Part shown: in pieces, positions 16,835 to 25,194 of the stretch
How the letters are laid out: each line of letters starts with the position of its first letter
Position numbering within the stretch: position 1 is the stretch's first letter
NCBI RefSeq assembly: GCF_002287075.1
Contig: NZ_NSKE01000008.1
Location: 1-64,000, forward strand
DNA from: Fodinibius salipaludis
Lineage (GTDB): Bacteria; Bacteroidota; Rhodothermia; Balneolales; Balneolaceae
Direction: 5' to 3'
Length of the DNA: 64,000 nt
Notes under the pieces: generated by a model
What the model was told of the DNA's origin: nothing
What the model saw: the letters and a program-made list of their open reading frames with translations, nothing else
The model's database searches: none
Made by a program: the position numbers and the translations under genes

Positions 16835-17268
16835 GTAGGTGTTTGACGTGTTATTACAAAGTATGCTAAGAGCAATAACGCAAATCCCACTGCCACCATT
16901 ATGGCACCGCTTCTTTTAATGATATCGGGCAGTTGCTTAGTGCTTTTGATGAGCGTTCGACTTTGCTCCCATCGCACCAGTTGAAGTCCAGCTAAATAGA
17001 CAACCAATAAGCTCCAAATGGTAAAGAGAAGTTCAATCCATGAGAAAGGAGTAAATGAAAGTATGAGCCCGGGAAGAGTGAAAAGGAAAAGATATTTTAA
17101 GATCCTGATGAACAGCGTGGGTGGTTTTTTATGATCCGCTTTATCGATTAAATAGTTAGCAATCTGATCTTTTTTAAGGATGATATATCCCCCGGTTCCA
17201 ATCAAACAAATAGCCAGTATGGAGTAGTAAAGGGTAAACCATTTTGTTGAAAAGCTTTCCAAATCCAT
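16831..17268 (-). CDS. Membrane protein of unknown function, four TM helices
   Basis: A 145-residue protein with hydrophobic stretches at about 12-31, 56-73, 76-96 and 118-138. No family is recognised. It lies between terC (10-nt gap) and the exonuclease (4-nt ATGA overlap), so it belongs to the same transcript. Its link to DNA repair is positional only. Confidence 0.7.
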   Translation of the reverse strand: MDLESFSTKWFTLYYSILAICLIGTGGYIILKKDQIANYLIDKADHKKPPTLFIRILKYLFLFTLPGLILSFTPFSWIELLFTIWSLLVVYLAGLQLVRWEQSRTLIKSTKQLPDIIKRSGAIMVAVGFALLLLAYFVITRQTPT

Positions 17269-17278
17269 AAATGTAGAA

Positions 17279-18226
17279 TTATTCGTCTGGGAGATTCTCG
17301 GCTTCTACTGGATCCTCTTCTTTAGGATATAATATGGAAGCAATAATTGAGAGGGCAAGAGCACCGGCAATAAATGCTAATGCGTAAGGAGTGGGTATGT
17401 GATAAAAGTTTGAAAGCAGCATTTTAACTCCGACGAAAACAAGAATGAGCGAAAGTCCATAGTGCAGATAGTGGAAAAGACGCATGATGCCAGCGACGGC
17501 AAAGTAGAGTGCTCGAAGTCCCAATATGGCAAAAGCGTTGGAGCTATAGATAATAAATTCATCGCGCGTTATGGCTAAGATAGCGGGGATGGAGTCAAGG
17601 GCAAAAACGAGATCGGTAGTTTCTATGACAACTAAAACAATGAATAGGGGCGTGGCAATAAGCCGACCCATTTTACGGATGAAAAATTTAGACCCATGAT
17701 AATTCTTGGTCGTAGGAAAAAAGCGGCGAACTAAAATTAATACGGGATTTCGTTCAGGATGGACTTCTTTGTCTTTTTCCATAGCCAGTTTAATACCGGT
17801 AAAAATGAGAAATCCCCCAAAGACGTAAATGATCCAGTGGAAACGTTCTATGAGTGCCACCCCTGTAAAGATAAAGATCAGGCGCATAACAAGGGCTCCG
17901 AAAATCCCCCAGAAAAGTACCTTGTGTTGGTATTCATCCGGAACTTTGAAGTAGGTAAAGACCAACAGGAAGACGAAAATATTGTCAACGCTGAGCGATT
18001 TTTCGATCAGGTAGCCGGTATAGTAATCAAGGGCCGTCTGGGATCCCATATAGTAATAGACCCCAATGCCAAAAATAAGTGCCAGAACAATCCAAACGCC
18101 CGTCCAGTAGAGGGCTTCTTTAATGCTGACTGCCTCATCCTCTTTATGGAGTACAACGAGGTCGACAATGAGCATCGCAATAATGAACACATTGAATATC
18201 GACCACAGCAGAATGGAATGATCCAA
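17279..18226 (-). CDS. TerC/Alx family membrane protein
   Basis: A 315-residue integral membrane protein with about nine helices. The family has been linked to tellurium resistance and to manganese efflux. Acidic residues inside helices (LIVDLVVLH, SLSVDNIFVFLLVF, VIETTDLVFALDSIPA) are the conserved TerC signature and probably bind metal. The start is TTG, as no ATG gives the first helix. A short hairpin lies about 14 nt upstream. The gene heads the run leading to the exonuclease and ligase and follows oxyR by 84 nt. Confidence 0.88.
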   Translation of the reverse strand: MDHSILLWSIFNVFIIAMLIVDLVVLHKEDEAVSIKEALYWTGVWIVLALIFGIGVYYYMGSQTALDYYTGYLIEKSLSVDNIFVFLLVFTYFKVPDEYQHKVLFWGIFGALVMRLIFIFTGVALIERFHWIIYVFGGFLIFTGIKLAMEKDKEVHPERNPVLILVRRFFPTTKNYHGSKFFIRKMGRLIATPLFIVLVVIETTDLVFALDSIPAILAITRDEFIIYSSNAFAILGLRALYFAVAGIMRLFHYLHYGLSLILVFVGVKMLLSNFYHIPTPYALAFIAGALALSIIASILYPKEEDPVEAENLPDE

Positions 18227-18239
18227 ACCAGTTATCTAT

Positions 18240-18268
18240 TTTTGAGGTTAAAAAAATAAGCCTCAAAA
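18240..18268 (-). promoter_or_regulatory. 8-bp hairpin immediately upstream of terC
   Basis: TTTTGAGG (18240-18247) and CCTCAAAA (18261-18268) form a perfect stem with a 13-nt AT loop between the oxyR stop and the terC TTG start. No T-run follows in the minus direction, so it is a poor terminator. It could instead limit access to the terC start. Confidence 0.4.
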
Positions 18269-18310
18269 GTAGGCAATATTTGACAGAATTAATAGCTGGC
18301 CAAAGACAAA

Positions 18311-19249
18311 CTATTCTACTAAAAGTCCCTCTTCCTCTTTTTTGAGTACCCCGGGTATGGACGACATTATTTCTTCTTTAAAAGCCTCAATGATATTCTT
18401 CTTGAGGTATTCGCGTCCATATACGATACGTACTTTTCGGCGCGGAACAGGATCATTAAATTCACGTAAATGTGCTTTTGCACACCGTTCATTAATCTGA
18501 TTTTTGGCAAGGTAAGGCAAAAGCGTCATTCCAAAGTTTTGTTCAACCAACTGCTTCAGCGTTTCCAGGTTTCCGCTTTCGAACTCAATTTTGGGATTAT
18601 CAAGATTGTTTTTTCTGAATTTCTTGCACAGCTTAACAGTTTGGTCGCGAAAGCAATGTCCCTCATTGAGTAGCCAAAGATTGGTTACTTCCAGATCATC
18701 TACCGAAAGACGATCTTTTTTGGCAAGCGGATGATCCTCGGACACATAGCCCAAAAAGGGTTCATAATACAGGTCTTCTTCAAAAATATTTCCGCGATCG
18801 GCGGGTGTGGCAATAATGCCGATATCAAGATGATCTTGGTTAAGTAGGTCGAGGAGTTCATCAGTTACCAACTCTTCGAATATGAGCCGAACATCAGGAT
18901 GTTTTTTCCGGAAGTTACGTAAAAAGAGGGGTAGCAGGTAAGGGGCAACCGTGGGAATGATTCCGATGCGAAAAGTACCTCGCAGTTCATCATCATTAAG
19001 AGCGGCGAGATCTTCAATATGTTTCGACTGTTTGATGATCTTTTTTGCCTCCGCAATAATTTTTTCGCCTATCTCAGTTGGAATGACCGGAGATTTCGAT
19101 CGATCAAAAATAGTGACCCCAAGTTCGTCTTCCAGCTTGTGAATCTGCATGCTAAGGGTCGGCTGGGTGACATATGATTTTTCTGCAGCAGTGGCAAAAT
19201 GGCGATAACGATCGACGGCAATGATATATGAAAGTTGCGTGAGAGTCAT
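18311..19249 (-). CDS. oxyR: OxyR, hydrogen-peroxide-sensing LysR regulator
   Basis: A 312-residue LysR-type activator. The N-terminal winged helix-turn-helix is clear (FATAAEKSYVTQPTLSMQIH, about 18-37), followed by the linker helix and effector domain. The redox pair is present at exactly the E. coli spacing and numbering: Cys199 in NEGHCFRDQ and Cys208 in TVKLCKK, which form the peroxide-induced disulfide in the known protein. That makes OxyR much more likely than another LysR member. It is transcribed divergently from acylphosphatase; a dyad at 19311-19332 is a candidate own operator. Confidence 0.92.
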   Translation of the reverse strand: MTLTQLSYIIAVDRYRHFATAAEKSYVTQPTLSMQIHKLEDELGVTIFDRSKSPVIPTEIGEKIIAEAKKIIKQSKHIEDLAALNDDELRGTFRIGIIPTVAPYLLPLFLRNFRKKHPDVRLIFEELVTDELLDLLNQDHLDIGIIATPADRGNIFEEDLYYEPFLGYVSEDHPLAKKDRLSVDDLEVTNLWLLNEGHCFRDQTVKLCKKFRKNNLDNPKIEFESGNLETLKQLVEQNFGMTLLPYLAKNQINERCAKAHLREFNDPVPRRKVRIVYGREYLKKNIIEAFKEEIMSSIPGVLKKEEEGLLVE

Positions 19250-19310
19250 AATAAATCTATTTCAGAGCAAAATTTGTAACAATCTGTTTGACGGAATTAT
19301 ACAAACTTTA

Positions 19311-19332
19311 GAACTTTAATTCGTGAAAGTTC
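19311..19332. promoter_or_regulatory. Candidate LysR/OxyR operator
   Basis: A perfect dyad GAACTTT (19311-19317) and AAAGTTC (19326-19332) is separated by 8 nt. It contains a T-N11-A arrangement typical of LysR boxes and lies about 60-85 nt upstream of the oxyR start. It differs from the E. coli OxyR consensus (ATAG-based), so the link to OxyR is inferred from position. Confidence 0.4.
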
Positions 19333-19420
19333 GAGATTTCCTTTCAGATTAGTACATTAGCCGTGAATCACTAAACATTTGAGAGTTAACGATTTAATAA
19401 AAAGCATAGATATAATAATT

Positions 19421-19696
19421 ATGCAACAGGCGCATGTATTTATCGAAGGACGAGTACAAGGAGTAGGATTTCGTCATTTTGCAAAAGTGAATGCCGAAGA
19501 AGTAGGGGTTTTCGGATGGGTAAAAAATCTGCCCGATGGTCGTGTAGAAGCCGTTTTTGCAGGACCAATGGATCACATCAGGGAGATGGTAAACCGTTGT
19601 GAGCAGGGGCCGGGAGCCAGCCGTGTTGATAATATTGATGTAACGGTTGAGGAAGCTGATGAGGAATACGAAGAATTTGAGGTTCGTTATCACTAA
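19421..19696 (+). CDS. acyP: Acylphosphatase
   Basis: A 91-residue enzyme hydrolysing carboxyl-phosphate bonds. The catalytic Arg about 18 lies in GRVQGVGFRHF and the catalytic Asn about 36 in GWVKNLPDG, both in the canonical positions. The ATG at 19421 is chosen because it begins the conserved domain; an upstream in-frame ATG would add 14 residues with no family match. The gene is followed after 9 nt by thpR. Confidence 0.93.
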   Translation: MQQAHVFIEGRVQGVGFRHFAKVNAEEVGVFGWVKNLPDGRVEAVFAGPMDHIREMVNRCEQGPGASRVDNIDVTVEEADEEYEEFEVRYH

Positions 19697-19705
19697 TCCT
19701 TTGCT

Positions 19706-20248
19706 ATGCGTTTATTTATCGCTATTCCCCTGCGGGAAGGAGTAAAACGAAAGTTGCTGGATTTACGGCAACCTATTGATGGTATGCAATGGCAGTCTCA
19801 AGAGCAGATGCACCTAACCCTAAAATTTGTGGGAGAGGTTGATAAAACGACTCCCAGTGAGTTGCGGGGTGAGCTGGATAACATTGTTCATCCGGCGTTT
19901 ACGATGACGATTACAGGGATTGGATATTTCCCAGAAGGTAAGCAACCCAAAGTGGTTTGGGCAGGCGTTAAAGAAAATACGACCCTTCAGGAGTTGCACC
20001 AAAAAGTGGAGGACCACTGTGAGAAAATGGGAATTGCTCCTGAAAACCGATCGTATAAACCGCACGTCACAATAGGGCGAACAAAAAACACGTCGAAACG
20101 AACGGTCACGTCATTTATTAATCAGCATAAAAAGTTTGCTATTCCGGATATCTCCGTCAGTGAATTTGTGCTTTATGAGAGTAAATTACATCCTGATGGA
20201 GCCCGCCATTATCCATTACAAACCTATTCACTGAGGTCGGATGAATAG
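19706..20248 (+). CDS. thpR: RNA 2',3'-cyclic phosphodiesterase (2H family)
   Basis: A 180-residue LigT/2H phosphoesterase that opens 2',3'-cyclic phosphates on RNA. The two catalytic HxT motifs are HLTLKFVG (His about 36) and HVTIGRTK (His about 120). The length is standard. It lies 9 nt after acylphosphatase, so the two are probably co-transcribed. Confidence 0.92.
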   Translation: MRLFIAIPLREGVKRKLLDLRQPIDGMQWQSQEQMHLTLKFVGEVDKTTPSELRGELDNIVHPAFTMTITGIGYFPEGKQPKVVWAGVKENTTLQELHQKVEDHCEKMGIAPENRSYKPHVTIGRTKNTSKRTVTSFINQHKKFAIPDISVSEFVLYESKLHPDGARHYPLQTYSLRSDE

Positions 20249-20294
20249 TTTTTGTTATCTTTTGATCAACTAATTTCCATTTACCTAATCAATT

Positions 20295-21125
20295 GTGCGA
20301 ATTGTGCAGTCATTTTTATGGATTCTCTTGAGTGTTGCTGTAGGGTACCTCTTGCTGGTTGTCTTGATGTATCAGCTACAGTCGCAGATGATTTATCATC
20401 CTCAAAAATCGATCACTTATACCCCTGAGGATGTCGGGTTGCCATATGAGGATGTTACTTTCGATACTGAGGATGGGGTGAGTCTCCACGGGTGGTATAT
20501 TTCTGGAGATGAACATGATGTAAACGTTCTTTATTTCCACGGCAATGCAGGTAATATTTCGGGACGTCTGCAAACGATTGAACTCCTGCACAATTTGGGA
20601 CTCAACGTTTTTATTTTTGATTACAGGGGATACGGCAAAAGTCAGGGAAGTCCAAGCGAGCAGGGAACGTATAAAGATGCACGGGCAGCCTGGAATTACT
20701 TGGTATCAAAAAGAGATATAGAAAACGATCAGATTGTAATTATGGGACGGTCGCTGGGTGGGGCTGTTGCATCGTGGCTTGCAGCTCAAAAACAGCCGGC
20801 CGCTACTATTTTGGAATCCACATTTACCTCGGCCGCAGATTTGGGAGCTGATTTGTATCCCTGGCTGCCGGTACGATCTATGATAAGTTATGACTATAAC
20901 ACATTGGAAAATATTAAACAGATTCGGTCACCTCTTTTTATGGCCCACAGCAAGGATGATGAAATTGTTCCGTATCATCACGGGCAAACGCTGTTGGAAG
21001 CGGCCAATGATCCCAAAACATTTGTAGAACTGCGAGGTTCGCACGGTTCCGGATTTTGGGAAACAGGCGAAAAGTACCGCACAGCACTGCAGAAATTTTT
21101 AAAAGAAAATATAACGAATCAGTGA
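20295..21125 (+). CDS. Membrane-anchored alpha/beta hydrolase (BEM46/ABHD13-like)
   Basis: A 276-residue serine hydrolase anchored by one N-terminal helix (about 5-27). The nucleophile Ser about 153 is in GRSLGG, the acid Asp about 221-222 in HSKDDEIVP, and the His about 250 in RGSHGSGF. The oxyanion motif FHGNAGN is at about 81-87. The start is GTG. The substrate is unknown; family members are usually esterases or thioesterases at the membrane. The yjbQ gene starts 1 nt after its stop. Confidence 0.85.
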   Translation: MRIVQSFLWILLSVAVGYLLLVVLMYQLQSQMIYHPQKSITYTPEDVGLPYEDVTFDTEDGVSLHGWYISGDEHDVNVLYFHGNAGNISGRLQTIELLHNLGLNVFIFDYRGYGKSQGSPSEQGTYKDARAAWNYLVSKRDIENDQIVIMGRSLGGAVASWLAAQKQPAATILESTFTSAADLGADLYPWLPVRSMISYDYNTLENIKQIRSPLFMAHSKDDEIVPYHHGQTLLEAANDPKTFVELRGSHGSGFWETGEKYRTALQKFLKENITNQ

Positions 21126-21126
21126 T

Positions 21127-21546
21127 ATGGATATAGTTAGTAAAGAGATAACGATTGGAGCTGAAGGATTTTCGGATATTAACAATATTACGGATCGTGT
21201 AACGAAATTTGCTGAGGAAAGTGGGTTTTCGGAGGGAATTATCCATGTTTTTCCGATTGGTTCCACGGCTTCAATATCAACGATCGAATTTGAACCTGCT
21301 TTAGTGCAGGATATGAAAGATAAGCTGGAAGAATTTGCTCCACACGATCAAACAACACGTCACGGTGAAACCTGGGGTGATGACAATGGGTTTTCTCATA
21401 TGCGTGCTACAATGATGGGACCGGGAATAACGGTGCCGCTGCACGAGGGGGAACCGGTGCTGGGAACTTGGCAGCAGGTCGTAATCTTAAATCATGATAA
21501 TAAATCGAGGGATCGCAGAATATTTCTGCAGGTGATAGGAAAATAG
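21127..21546 (+). CDS. YjbQ/UPF0047 family protein
   Basis: A 139-residue protein of the YjbQ family, one member of which has thiamine-phosphate synthase side activity; the true role is unclear. Family landmarks are the Ser/Thr-rich IGSTASISTIEFEP, the DDNGFSHMRATMMGPGITVP region with a conserved His, and the closing LGTWQQVVILNHDN...RR. It is almost contiguous with the hydrolase upstream. Confidence 0.85.
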   Translation: MDIVSKEITIGAEGFSDINNITDRVTKFAEESGFSEGIIHVFPIGSTASISTIEFEPALVQDMKDKLEEFAPHDQTTRHGETWGDDNGFSHMRATMMGPGITVPLHEGEPVLGTWQQVVILNHDNKSRDRRIFLQVIGK

Positions 21547-21560
21547 CCCGATTGAGCGTG

Positions 21561-22445
21561 CTAATCTGTGGTGCTATTAAGATGATAGTTTTGCACAACG
21601 GATTTCAGAAGATCGGGTTTGTTGGTAAAAATTCCGGTAACGCCACCCGCAATGAGCTTTTGCATTCGCCTCTTACTATCCACGGTATAGATAAAAGTTG
21701 GGATCTTATGTTTGTTGAGATCAGCCATCCATTTTCTTTTTAGCTGTCGATAGCTACAGTTAAAAGCATCTACATTATATTGTTCAACGAGTTGGTGTGG
21801 CAATAACCTGCGTGATTGATTTCTGTTGTAAAGCAATGCTACCGGTATATCGGGATCCAATTTTTTGAGATGTTGAACCGCCCGGTAGTCAAAACTGGAA
21901 AACAGTACGTGATTTCTCATTCCATATTTTTTGACAAGCTGAAGTGCTTTTTGCTCTATGCTGTTTTCAATGTCATTAGAAACCGCTTCGGTTTTAATCT
22001 CGATATTGAGGGCAACTTTCCCCGAGGCAAAAGTCAGTACTTCCTCCAGTGTTGGAATTGTTTGATCAGAAAATTTGGGATGAAACCAAGAACCCGCATC
22101 GAGGTTTTTGAGTTCTTTGAGTGAGTAAAGTTTGATGTAGCTACTGCCGTTGGTGTGCCGGTTAAGTTTGGCATCGTGAAATACAATTGGGACCCCATCC
22201 TTGCTCATCATAACATCCAGTTCAATCATCTCCGCTTCCATTTCCACTGCTTTTTTGAAAGCGATCATGGTATTTTCGGGATAGTAAGCACTGGCCCCAC
22301 GATGGGCAATAATGATAAAGTCGTCGTCATTATCGTTATAAAGCGTGGGCAAATTATGGGTTTTTGTCATATGTGGCTGGGCCAGACAGTTAATAGTTGC
22401 AATAGAACCAAAAGTCAAGATAAGACAGAGAAACTTAATTCTCAT
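21561..22445 (-). CDS. Exported glycerophosphodiester phosphodiesterase
   Basis: Cleaves glycerophosphodiesters to glycerol-3-phosphate and an alcohol. The ATG at 22445 is chosen since GGAA lies 8 nt upstream and the product then begins with a signal peptide (MRIKFLCLIL...NCLAQ). GDPD motifs: IIAHRGASAYYPENT (catalytic His and Glu), ELDVMMSKDGVPIVFHD (metal Glu/Asp and second His), and NIEIKTE. The start overlaps the end of the upstream membrane gene by 11 nt, so it is the third gene of a small minus-strand operon. Confidence 0.9.
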   Translation of the reverse strand: MRIKFLCLILTFGSIATINCLAQPHMTKTHNLPTLYNDNDDDFIIIAHRGASAYYPENTMIAFKKAVEMEAEMIELDVMMSKDGVPIVFHDAKLNRHTNGSSYIKLYSLKELKNLDAGSWFHPKFSDQTIPTLEEVLTFASGKVALNIEIKTEAVSNDIENSIEQKALQLVKKYGMRNHVLFSSFDYRAVQHLKKLDPDIPVALLYNRNQSRRLLPHQLVEQYNVDAFNCSYRQLKRKWMADLNKHKIPTFIYTVDSKRRMQKLIAGGVTGIFTNKPDLLKSVVQNYHLNSTTD

Positions 22446-22767
22446 GCTGTATTTTCCATTGTAGGAATTCCAGCAGCTCATCAATTTGATTCTTTTGATA
22501 GAATATTAGTCCCATATTGATCGTAAAAACAGCAAAGATAATATAGAAAAAAGTTTGACCGAGCTGGGTTATATCAAAATAAAAGGAGTACCCAAAAAAC
22601 AGAATAGCCGCAATATTTACGGCAAGTTGAATCCACTTATTTCGTTTTTTCTTTTGAAGTGCATCCAGCTGTTCGCTTTCGGGAAGCGACAGTTCGTCTT
22701 TCTTGAGGTGTATGGTAAGGTAAGATTGAAGTCGCTCTTGTGTATCGGAATTGTTGAAGTCCGTCAT
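22435..22767 (-). CDS. Small membrane protein, two TM helices
   Basis: A 110-residue protein. A charged N-terminal half (about 1-45) precedes two hydrophobic helices (about 46-66 and 72-92). The ATG at 22767 is chosen because it follows the upstream stop by one base. Earlier in-frame starts would overlap that gene and add a Cys-rich tail with no support. No family is recognised. It is sandwiched between another two-helix protein and GDPD. Confidence 0.65.
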   Translation of the reverse strand: MTDFNNSDTQERLQSYLTIHLKKDELSLPESEQLDALQKKKRNKWIQLAVNIAAILFFGYSFYFDITQLGQTFFYIIFAVFTINMGLIFYQKNQIDELLEFLQWKIQHEN

Positions 22768-22768
22768 A

Positions 22769-23116
22769 TTAGTTTTTGTGTTGCATGATCCTCCGCATAG
22801 CATTGCGTAGCAGAGAATTACGGTTTTTTCTTTTGACGGCGGTAATATACAGAAGATAAAAACCAATCATAGTTGTTACACTGGCAACCATTATTAATGA
22901 GATAGATAGCAAGTGTGGCTGTATAAGCCCCAGCACAGAGATGGTAATGACTGCCAGTCCCAGAAAGATCTGTAATATCGCAGCAATTATATAGAATGTT
23001 GAAAGTGAATGGGTTTGTTCTACATAATGAGAAATGGCAGAATTATGTATGGAATCCTTTATATTGAGTGATTCCGAGGATGATAATGAATCATCTTTTG
23101 GGTTCTTGTTTTTCAT
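22769..23116 (-). CDS. Small membrane protein, two TM helices
   Basis: A 115-residue protein with a Ser/Asp/Asn-rich N-terminus (about 1-38), two TM helices (about 41-63 and 70-92) and a basic C-terminal tail (KRKNRNSLLRNAMRR). Its layout resembles the next gene, so the two may interact or be distant paralogues. It is first in the unit leading to GDPD. Function unknown. Confidence 0.65.
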   Translation of the reverse strand: MKNKNPKDDSLSSSESLNIKDSIHNSAISHYVEQTHSLSTFYIIAAILQIFLGLAVITISVLGLIQPHLLSISLIMVASVTTMIGFYLLYITAVKRKNRNSLLRNAMRRIMQHKN

Positions 23117-23196
23117 AGGTATTCCCGATTGTTAGTAAGCCGTTAAGTACTTATAAATTAAACGAAATTATTAATATTTCAATTCCTTGAGTAATT

Positions 23197-23946
23197 ATGT
23201 CAGAAAATGATACAAATATTTACGTTTATGGTCGCAATTCTATTAGAGAGGCATTAGCGAACGAAGCCGAACGCATGCAAAAGATTTTTGTGCGTGATTC
23301 GCTACACGATTCTCAACTCTCAGAGATTTTTAAATTAGCATCCCAACATCGTATACCTATTTCGCACGTTCCAGGTTCCAAACTTTATGATCTTGTGGGA
23401 AGTGTGAACGATCAGGGCGTAGTAGCGCTGATGAGCCAAATATCGTATCGGGATTTTGGAAGCTGGCTTGATACCGTTGATACATCTGACTACCCGGCTG
23501 TTCTGCTGTTGGATGAAATTGAGGATCCCGGGAATTTGGGCGCCATGCTTCGGACAGCTGCGGCGGCAGGAATTTCGGCAGTGTTGGTTCCCAAACATCG
23601 ACAGGCGCCTATAAATGCTACCGTTCATAAGACATCAGCGGGTACTGCGGGACGTATTCCCATTGTACGTGCAGGTAATCTTAATCAGTCCATTATGAAA
23701 TTAAAGGATGAAGGATTTTGGATTGGTGGTTTGGATATGGATGGGGATCAAGGGCTGTGGGATTTGGAGGTTGATCGTCCACTGGCATTTGTTGTTGGCA
23801 ACGAGGGAAGCGGTATTAGCCAAAAAACATTGGAGCACTGTGATTATAAGTTTCGCATCCCTATGGAAAATAATGTGGAGTCGCTGAATGCTTCAGTGAG
23901 TACTGCGCTACTCTGTTATGAGTGGAAGCGAAAGGTGCAGAGCTAA
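23197..23946 (+). CDS. rlmB: 23S rRNA 2'-O-methyltransferase RlmB-like (TrmH/SpoU family)
   Basis: A 249-residue SPOUT methyltransferase predicted to methylate G2251 of 23S rRNA. An N-terminal substrate-binding domain begins IYVYGRNSIREAL. The trefoil-knot SAM domain shows LLDEIEDPGNLGAMLRTA, VVGNEGSGIS and IPMENNVESLNASVSTA, the three SpoU motifs. Length and the GRNSIREAL start favour RlmB over TrmH; the exact target is inferred. Confidence 0.9.
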   Translation: MSENDTNIYVYGRNSIREALANEAERMQKIFVRDSLHDSQLSEIFKLASQHRIPISHVPGSKLYDLVGSVNDQGVVALMSQISYRDFGSWLDTVDTSDYPAVLLLDEIEDPGNLGAMLRTAAAAGISAVLVPKHRQAPINATVHKTSAGTAGRIPIVRAGNLNQSIMKLKDEGFWIGGLDMDGDQGLWDLEVDRPLAFVVGNEGSGISQKTLEHCDYKFRIPMENNVESLNASVSTALLCYEWKRKVQS

Positions 23947-23949
23947 GTA

Positions 23950-25179
23950 TTATTCGTATAGCAGGTATTGTCTGCGCTGTTCTTTAAATTCTTGAGCTGT
24001 TTCCTCCCAGTTCTTGAGATACAGCTCCTTTTTTAGCTGCTCTTGTAGAAGTGAATTATCAATACCGCTGAGCTTAGGCATATAATCATTGAGCGAAGCT
24101 TCCGGTGTGGCATCACGTAATGTGGACAAAAGTTCGGCTCCCAGAACAACTGGATTAAATGCATCAGGGTTGGTCACTCGTATGGCAATACCATGGCATC
24201 GCTCACCCTCAAATTTGGGGTTCGAAGCTTTACCGGGAATGGCTTTTGGAGTAAAAGAGCGCCGCTCGATATTGACACCTGAAAATTGCCGACGAAGCTT
24301 TGCAATATGGGAAGTCGTCAGCTTGGTTTCCGGTGAACCAATTCGAAGAAAGGGGTCATTGGTACCACGTCCCTCAGACATTGTTGTTCCCTCAAAAAGA
24401 ACGGTTCCCAAATACACATAGGCATGATAAAAACTGGGTAGATTGGGGGATGGCGGAATCCACGTCAGGCCTGTTTCGGGCCATTTCATGGAGCGATTCC
24501 ATCCCTCCATGGGAATAACACGAACAGTGGCTTGCCCGGCATTTTCAATCCATTGTTCGCCCACCATCATTTTGGCTAATTCACCGAGCGTCATTCCATG
24601 CACCATCGGAATGGGATATTTGCCCACAAACGAGCGGTGTTTGTTCTGTATCATCCATCCCGAAATAATGTCCCCGGCGGGATTGGGACGATCTAAAATC
24701 CAGACGGGAATATCTTGGGCTGCCGCTGCTTCGATAATATTACCCAGCGTAGCATTGTAGGTATAGAATCGAGCACCCACATCCTGAATATCAAATAGCA
24801 GGATATCTACTTTTTTAAGCATTTCCGGGCTGGGAGTACGTGTTTTTCCATAGAGCGAAAAAACAGGCAGGCCAGTGGATTGATCAATGCCATCTTCGAT
24901 GGTTTCTCCAGCTCCAACATCTCCGCGAAAGCCGTGTTCGGGAGCGAAGAGTGCCGTAACGTTAATGTCACGAGCAAGGAGCGTATCAAGCATATGCGAG
25001 CCGCCTACGCGGGCCGTGGGATTCATTACCAGTCCCACGCGTTTGTCTTCGAGCTCACCAAGGTGTTTGTCGAGCAACACATGGGCCCCCACTTTTACCG
25101 CTGGCTGGGATTGGGTCAAATTGCAACCCCACAAAATTAAGCATCCACAGACAGATAATAGGATGGTAGCAGCTCGCAT
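23950..25179 (-). CDS. NamZ-type exo-beta-N-acetylmuramidase (DUF1343) lipoprotein
   Basis: A 409-residue lipoprotein (lipobox ILWGC, Cys about 19) of the DUF1343 family. A Bacillus member, NamZ, removes terminal MurNAc from peptidoglycan fragments. Conserved segments are RVGLVMNPTARV, ALFAPEHGFRG, LLFDIQDVGARFYTY, WILDRPNP and FEGTTMSEGRGT. It lies 15 nt downstream of ndk on the same strand and converges with rlmB, only 3 nt away. A role in cell-wall recycling in the periplasm is inferred from the family. Confidence 0.87.
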   Translation of the reverse strand: MRAATILLSVCGCLILWGCNLTQSQPAVKVGAHVLLDKHLGELEDKRVGLVMNPTARVGGSHMLDTLLARDINVTALFAPEHGFRGDVGAGETIEDGIDQSTGLPVFSLYGKTRTPSPEMLKKVDILLFDIQDVGARFYTYNATLGNIIEAAAAQDIPVWILDRPNPAGDIISGWMIQNKHRSFVGKYPIPMVHGMTLGELAKMMVGEQWIENAGQATVRVIPMEGWNRSMKWPETGLTWIPPSPNLPSFYHAYVYLGTVLFEGTTMSEGRGTNDPFLRIGSPETKLTTSHIAKLRRQFSGVNIERRSFTPKAIPGKASNPKFEGERCHGIAIRVTNPDAFNPVVLGAELLSTLRDATPEASLNDYMPKLSGIDNSLLQEQLKKELYLKNWEETAQEFKEQRRQYLLYE

Positions 25180-25194
25180 ATCCTCGAAATTTGG

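Noticed and set aside
18227-18310. yybP-ykoY manganese riboswitch upstream of terC
   Set aside because: The gap is only 84 nt and AT-rich; the conserved helices of that riboswitch cannot be placed.
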